A stretch of DNA of 64,000 nucleotides, from assembly GCF_021730395.1 (NCBI RefSeq), contig NC_069371.1:13989001-14053000 (forward strand), given 5' to 3'. This stretch comes from Mercenaria mercenaria (Eukaryota; Mollusca; Bivalvia; Venerida; Veneridae). A program made the position numbers and the translations under genes. Of the stretch, positions 59,201-64,000 are shown in pieces. Numbering within the stretch: the first letter of the stretch is position 1; each line of letters begins with the position of its first letter. The notes beneath the pieces are model-generated. The model saw nothing but the letters and a program-made list of their open reading frames with translations, ran no database searches and was not told where the DNA came from.

Positions 59201-62143
59201 TAAAAAAGGCACGGTAAAAGTTGCTTAAAATTTGCAAGACAATGCAAAACACAGTCAACTTTAAGAATATACCAAGCAAATACCATTTTTTTTAAACATT
59301 ACTATTAGGGGTCTAATACCTTAAGCTTAACTTCTAGTATCATTTCTCAGTCAAACCTGTATATTCCGAATGTATAGTTCTATATATAAATGCTTTTGTT
59401 TAAGCATTTATATATCAAGCTATACAGGCGGAATATACGCCATTATTGTATTGTTTTGATTTATGCTACGTAAATTTTGATTTTGATTTTTGTAATTTTC
59501 TCAAATCTGACCACTGATTCAAAAAGCTACCATCTTGATTTTCGATTACGATAGTATCTTTTTTTTTTTCAAAAATAATTTCAAACTTGATGTACCAGGT
59601 ATGTGTAATAGATCGACCAATTGTAAACTTTGGCCCTTAACTAAATTTGATTGGGTTAATGTCGCTGACGAACATCTGATAATATTTTTCACTACCTTCT
59701 AGTGAAAGTCAGTAACATTATCAACAGACATCTTGATCTAAGATGTTAAAATCAAAGTATTCTTTCATTAGAATTTTTATTTTGTTAAAGTGTTATACCT
59801 GGGTATCCTGCTGGTCCTGGTTCCCCGGGTGGACCTTGTCCACCCGCTTCTCCTTCCTCGCCGTCATCTCCAAATGGCCCATAGGGACCTGGTGGACCAC
59901 GAACTCCTGGTTCTCCCTTCTCACCTTTCAGACCAGCCTCACCCGGAAGTCCTGGTTTACCTGGGAGACCAGGGGTACCTGGGGCACCTGTAAAACAAAC
60001 ATGTCAGACTGATTTTCTGTACTGTTTTCCCGTAAGTCTCTTAACATATAATAATTATGAAGGTACTTTGTAAAAAAAACAACAATTTATCAAAATCTTA
60101 CCCTATAATAGAGTGCAAGGTGGTGCTTATATTGTTTATTTCAGAACCATCAACATACGTAAAAAGAATGTAGTAATATAGTGTTTTTGAATTTAATATC
60201 TGAATTAGGATACACATTATTATCTCCGTTATTACTATTAATTCATATAACTTCAGCAGGTCCAAAGCCTCAGAGTGAAATCAAATTAAGCATATACCAA
60301 TGGGAAGAAATTCTTCAAACATAGTATGAAGAGGGTATAACATAGAACACCATTGCTCTTTACATTTAAATAGAAGTTCATTTTATTTAAGAAATAATTT
60401 ATAGCAAAACAGTGTTTTATCACTATTTAGGCACGATGGGCGGGCTCAATAATACCATGAGGGCGCAGCCCGAGTGAAAATATTTGTACGACGTATTACC
60501 GCCCGAGTGTATAGATAGTGTTAAAACACGGGTTTGCTGTACATTATTTCGATTCTAACATGCCCTTAATCTAAAACAGTAGATAAAATATAGTAGCGCT
60601 CTTTCTTGGTCGCAACAAAAACATTGACGTCACCGCACGTTAACGTGGCGTCATTCAAGCGTAAGAGTGTTTTAACAGAGAAAAGCATATTAGAAATAGT
60701 TTTTCACACGGTATATCCTAACACAGTGTTAACATATGTTATTGCACCTGTAGAATCACTAGGAATACGTTGGTACCCTTCCACCCGCAAAGCAATCTCT
60801 CACATTATGCAGATATTTGAAAACGAAAAAAAAATATGTGTTATCCCTTCATGATTACCTGGTTTTCCTTTAGGCCCAGCGATCATCGGCATAGCATATA
60901 GGTATCCGCTTCTCTTTTGTCGGCTAACTGCAATATAAATCATATATTTTTGCGCCTTTTAGGGCATGGTGCAAATCACATATGTTCGTATTTTTCGTCA
61001 CGTGATCCAAATAGAAGAACGCTCCATCATCGCCCGCCACCGCCCTACTCCCCACACCTCAAAATTTATTTTCGGAGAAATGCATTAGATTTGAAAAAAA
61101 ACCTTTGCAGAAAGGTAATGAAACTGAAATTCCTTCTACAGACATGTTATAATATTATTCTGGATTCCTGCATTGACAAAAAAAGAGATAATAATTTTGA
61201 TGTTTCGCATCACATATAAGAAACACTATGCTTACAACATTTATATCAATCAAAGAAAATATACAATTAATCCAGCACCAATTAATTTCATACCGGTAAA
61301 TTTATCTGCACCCGGAACCTCGCCATATTTAATATATATTGTATATTACGACGGACATTTTACACAGTGCCGGTAAAATATGTTGACATTAATCAGAATA
61401 TTTGACAATTTGTGCAAATATTCAGTATCTTACCAGAGTTTAAAATATCAAACAGTTTAAACCGACTTCCCGACATAAACACATTACAGATTTGTCAAAT
61501 ATCTCGATAAGTATCTTCTATATGTTGCCATGTTTTAGTGCGAAAGCTCTTGTCGTATTATTCTGTTTCCCTGTCTGGTGTAGTGTTTCCATTTATTGTA
61601 AATATGTTATCTATTGCTAGCTCTCAGACTTGTGGTAAAATATATTGCATGGCGAAAGATTTGCGTTTGCACAGGCAGAAATTTTGCGCAGGGTGAAATT
61701 ATAAAACTGAACAATGCTGAATACAATGATTCAATTTTTTTTGTTATAACTATAAAAGAACGACGATGTTTAAGAAGTTAGATTTTTTGCGTATAATACA
61801 GTAAATACTGAAATAGATAGAAATAATTGAATGTAATGTTACTTCTTTCATTCCAACAGCAACAAACAAGTTTAAATAAATCTACGGACAGTTATGGAAA
61901 AGTTACGTGTTATTTTTTAGTTTTCTGTTACCATTAATACTAGTTTCTTTACTTTTTATTCAATTATTTCTAATTTTGATGATTTAAAAAATACTTTTTA
62001 AAATCTGTTTTAAAATGAAAAGAAGAAAAAACCGTTATTCAGTATAGCATTAAATTATCAGCTTACAGTCTTCCTTCGACTCTGCCATGACGGCTTCCAT
62101 CGCTGTTATTCTTTCTTCACATTTTTGTATCTCTTCTCTGTCT
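55809..62143 (-). CDS. Collagen B: short-chain collagen with coiled coil, furin-like site and Ala/Tyr tail (5' end missing)
   Basis: Four exons are visible: 62143-62067, 60927-60859, 59987-59799 and 56284-55809, joining in phase 1 throughout. The first encodes charged coiled-coil sequence ([20 protein letters not shown]) and enters in phase 2, so at least one upstream exon with start and signal peptide is missing, in the last 1.9 kb or beyond. The second carries [17 protein letters not shown], a convertase-type RQKR site. The last two supply 60 perfect Gly-X-Y triplets plus GRV, then a 43-residue Ala/Tyr/Lys tail ([20 protein letters not shown] ... YTKAG). The layout is the same as collagen A, so the two are paralogues; B has one extra intron in the helix and lacks the acidic tail. 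Secreted matrix role inferred. Confidence 0.87.
56390..57030. repeat. CGTGTC/CGCCC-rich degenerate repeat cluster in collagen B intron
   Basis: Words such as TTTCGTGCCCTCGT, TCTTCGCCCCGACACGCT, AGACATGAAGACACGAC and CACAACGTTTCGTT recur; two clear units of ~190 bases lie at about 56600-56765 and 56770-56955, with inverted fragments at 56395-56600. Probably a family of nested foldback elements. Confidence 0.65.
57030..57996. other. Collagen B intron, AT-rich
   Basis: Nothing recognised besides short unsupported frames. Confidence 0.4.
57997..58231. mobile_element. Palindromic MITE family P, copy 3 (collagen B intron)
   Basis: Hairpin starting GAGCCGTGCCATGGGAAAAC with a near-perfect inverted second half. 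Flanks AATT and ATAT differ, so no clean target duplication. Confidence 0.88.
58519..59324. mobile_element. ~800-bp TTAA-flanked element
   Basis: TTAAGGTATTAGACCC at the left and GGGTCTAATACCTTAA at the right are perfect inverted ends that include TTAA, which could be a piggyBac-type target duplication. Inside, 58600-58640 carries GTAGGTTCAAACCCCACTGG, a T-loop-like word, and two short frames (58604-58792, 58705-58932) without recognised domains. Non-autonomous. Confidence 0.7.
59350..59443. repeat. Imperfect palindrome
   Basis: Stem TATATAAATGCTT ... AAGCATTTATATA with an outer CCTGTATATTCCG ... CGGAATATACG pairing. Small MITE or hairpin in a collagen B intron. Confidence 0.55.
59799..59987 (-). 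CDS. Collagen B helix exon
   Basis: 189 bases, exactly 21 Gly-X-Y triplets, bounded by acceptor TTTTACAG and donor GTATAA, both splitting Gly codons. Contains an acidic cluster [11 protein letters not shown]. Confidence 0.9.
60387..60700. repeat. ~315-bp dispersed repeat in collagen B intron
   Basis: Homologue of 15024-15345 (collagen A intron 1), same plus-strand orientation, roughly 80% alike by eye. Confidence 0.75.
60859..60927 (-). CDS. Collagen B furin-site exon
   Basis: 69 bases, acceptor ATATTGCAG, donor GTAATC; codes [18 protein letters not shown], then PKGKP and the first base of a Gly codon. Confidence 0.82.
62067..62143 (-). CDS. Collagen B coiled-coil exon
   Basis: 77 bases between acceptor TAATTCCAG and donor GTAAGC, coding AESKED at its 3' end. 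Short, but phases and position fit the paralogue. Confidence 0.7.
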
Positions 62144-64000
62144 CTGGAATTACAAGTTAATTTAGATATCGTATCATTTGAAAAGTAGAGCTAAGATCAA
62201 AATAAGATAACAAAAGTATTTTAAAAAATGCTGGTCTAAAATGTCGAGTGAAATATTTGGGAAGAAAATCGGCAGAAAGTATGATAAGAAATGTGCATTT
62301 TTAATAAAATGGTACTAACAATTGCTGCCAGGTGAACAATAAATATTTAGTGAAAAATATCTTTTTGTGTTTGCGATCTCAAAAAAATAGCATAAACCAC
62401 TTTTATTTGATACTGTGAATAAAGCAACTTGATTGACTTTTTCTCATAATTTTTTATACAGATCACTTTTTAATGAGCCAACAGTGCGCAATAATTATAA
62501 TAAAAAAATAATTCTGTTATATTTTCCAGTGTCGGCTGGTAACGCTATCATTAAATTTTAACTGAATCTACGTTCCCGTATTTCAGTTATTTTCAAATGT
62601 AAAATGAAACGATACATTTATTATACGTGAACAGCAGCCTGTTTAATCAAAATGTAATAAAAAATCAAGTGTACATTAATAAAGTTTTGTCTGGAATTGT
62701 TTTCTTGTCTGTGGTACACTTTGATGTCAGAATAAATGCCAACCAAGCAAATATCTACTTCATGTTTTTGCTGTTTCTATTTTTTAAATAAATAGATCTT
62801 TGTGATTGATCATCCATAGTTAGTTTGATTTTCTTTGTTCTAGCGAATTTATAGATATCTGAATCGATGTTTATCACATGCATGACGTCATGGGAGTGAA
62901 ATAATGCCATCACTTTGTATATAATTTTTGATGTTTCAGCTAAAGAAAAAGCTTACATGTGATGAAACAGTACTACAGCTTCGCCTTTCTAGATTGATTT
63001 TATCGAACAATAAAATGCTTGACAGGGCCTCGCATTTTATTATCTTATTCAACTGGTTTAATAAATTCAGTATGAAAAGATACTCACATAAAATCCTCTA
63101 TTTATTTTGAAATAAATATCATCAAGCGCATAGTCGCTTCAGTAGTTTACTGGTTTAATATTTTAGTTTCTCTTTTTAAGATGCCTTCTACAAAATGCAC
63201 TTAAGGCATACATACACACATATATGATAGTTGCGCAACCAAGATAAATAAACAAATTAGTTCCAATAGTTCACGTAGTTTTAAAACTTCCCTTTTGGTC
63301 AAGATTGTTGAAACATCCCAAATGTCTATATAATAGGGCTAAAGGTAACTCGATCTAGGATGATGTATTCGGCTTGAGTGGAATTTTCAAGAGCGGATCA
63401 CATGAGGCGCGCTAGCAAAATTCCAAAATCAAGCTACTGTTATAATGACCATTTTATTATATACATCCACATATTTGTTTTATTGTTCTGTTATAGAACG
63501 AAACGTCAATGTTCATTGATATAAAGAAAATACAGATCTATATAAAATAGAACCGTGAGAAGTTGTTATGTACACTATTTATAGAACTGTGTTATTTTTG
63601 GCAGACTTTATATTGATATAGATCTAAAAAAAAAAAACAAACAAACAAACAAACAAACAAACTAGAAACTATATTGAAACAGGGATTATTGGGACTTTCA
63701 TATTAAACGGGATAATTTACAAAATTAAAAAGAAATAAATAAAGTATACATTTCTGATAGGGATTTAACTATATGTAATAAGTCTTTTTTGTTACTTGAT
63801 TTCTCACAAACGTGATAGACCGCCTTTAAAGTCATAAAATTGCAATAACAAAATTTACTAAGTTAATAATCATGATCATAAATTGTATATTTAATAGTGT
63901 TTTTTAAAGTAGGAATTGAAACAGAAAGCATTAAGCACGTTCATTACGTTTGAATAAGTAGCATGTCACATGCATTTTACAAGCATTACACGGCTTTAGA
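62144..64000. other. Upstream of the first visible collagen B exon
   Basis: Expected to hold or lead to the missing 5' exon(s), but no signal-peptide exon with a good donor was recognised on the minus strand. 63655-63800 is homologous to 29800-29960. An AAAC microsatellite lies at 63630-63660. Confidence 0.4.
63629..63661. repeat. (AAAC)n microsatellite
   Basis: A short poly(A) followed by about seven CAAA units. Confidence 0.9.

Overview
The window looks like nuclear DNA of a bivalve mollusc, most likely a venerid-type clam. Reasons: AT-rich sequence, small exons split by long repeat-filled introns, metazoan-type splice sites, secreted multi-domain genes, and very many short palindromic elements of the kind that fill bivalve genomes. 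The species is an inference from recalled repeat families; no search was run.

Four host genes are supported. Collagen A (minus strand, 19139 down to 12990) has three exons: signal peptide plus coiled coil, a furin-like RRRKR site, 61 uninterrupted Gly-X-Y triplets, then a long acidic Ser/Thr/Glu-rich tail. Collagen B (minus strand, 62143 down to 55809; its 5' exon or exons are not found) has the same plan: coiled coil, RQKR site, 60 perfect triplets plus a final GRV, then a short Ala/Tyr/Lys-rich tail. Between them on the plus strand lie two paralogous secreted genes, 25513-34753 and 44375-48014. Each has three exons encoding signal peptide, PAN-like domain, Ser/Thr/Pro mucin-like stretch, EB/EGF-like cysteine module and C-terminal PAN domain. 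The second copy has a much shorter mucin region and a two-base phase mismatch at its second splice junction.

The rest is mostly mobile DNA. 1-2900 holds two terminal-inverted-repeat elements; 3.2-5.4 kb a 5'-truncated Penelope-like element; 8.0-9.4 kb a decayed SWIM/Ulp1-protease/PHD gene, probably transposon-derived; 10.8-11.5 kb a broken DIRS-type fossil on the minus strand; 21.2-23.5 kb a cluster of foldback repeats; 26.2-27.0 kb a 392-bp tandem duplication; 36.7-42.3 kb two LINEs on the minus strand, the larger one interrupted by a short element; 49.2-50.5 kb a tRNA-derived SINE and a 1.05-kb TIR element; 53.2-55.4 kb a 39-bp satellite whose units each carry a tRNA B-box-like motif; 58.5-59.3 kb a TTAA-flanked element.

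One simple reading is an extracellular-matrix or mucosal-secretion neighbourhood: two short-chain collagens that could be released by proprotein cleavage, flanking two PAN/mucin glycoproteins. Co-function is inference from position and secretion signals only. No prokaryotic genes, CRISPR arrays, rRNA or intact tRNA genes were seen.
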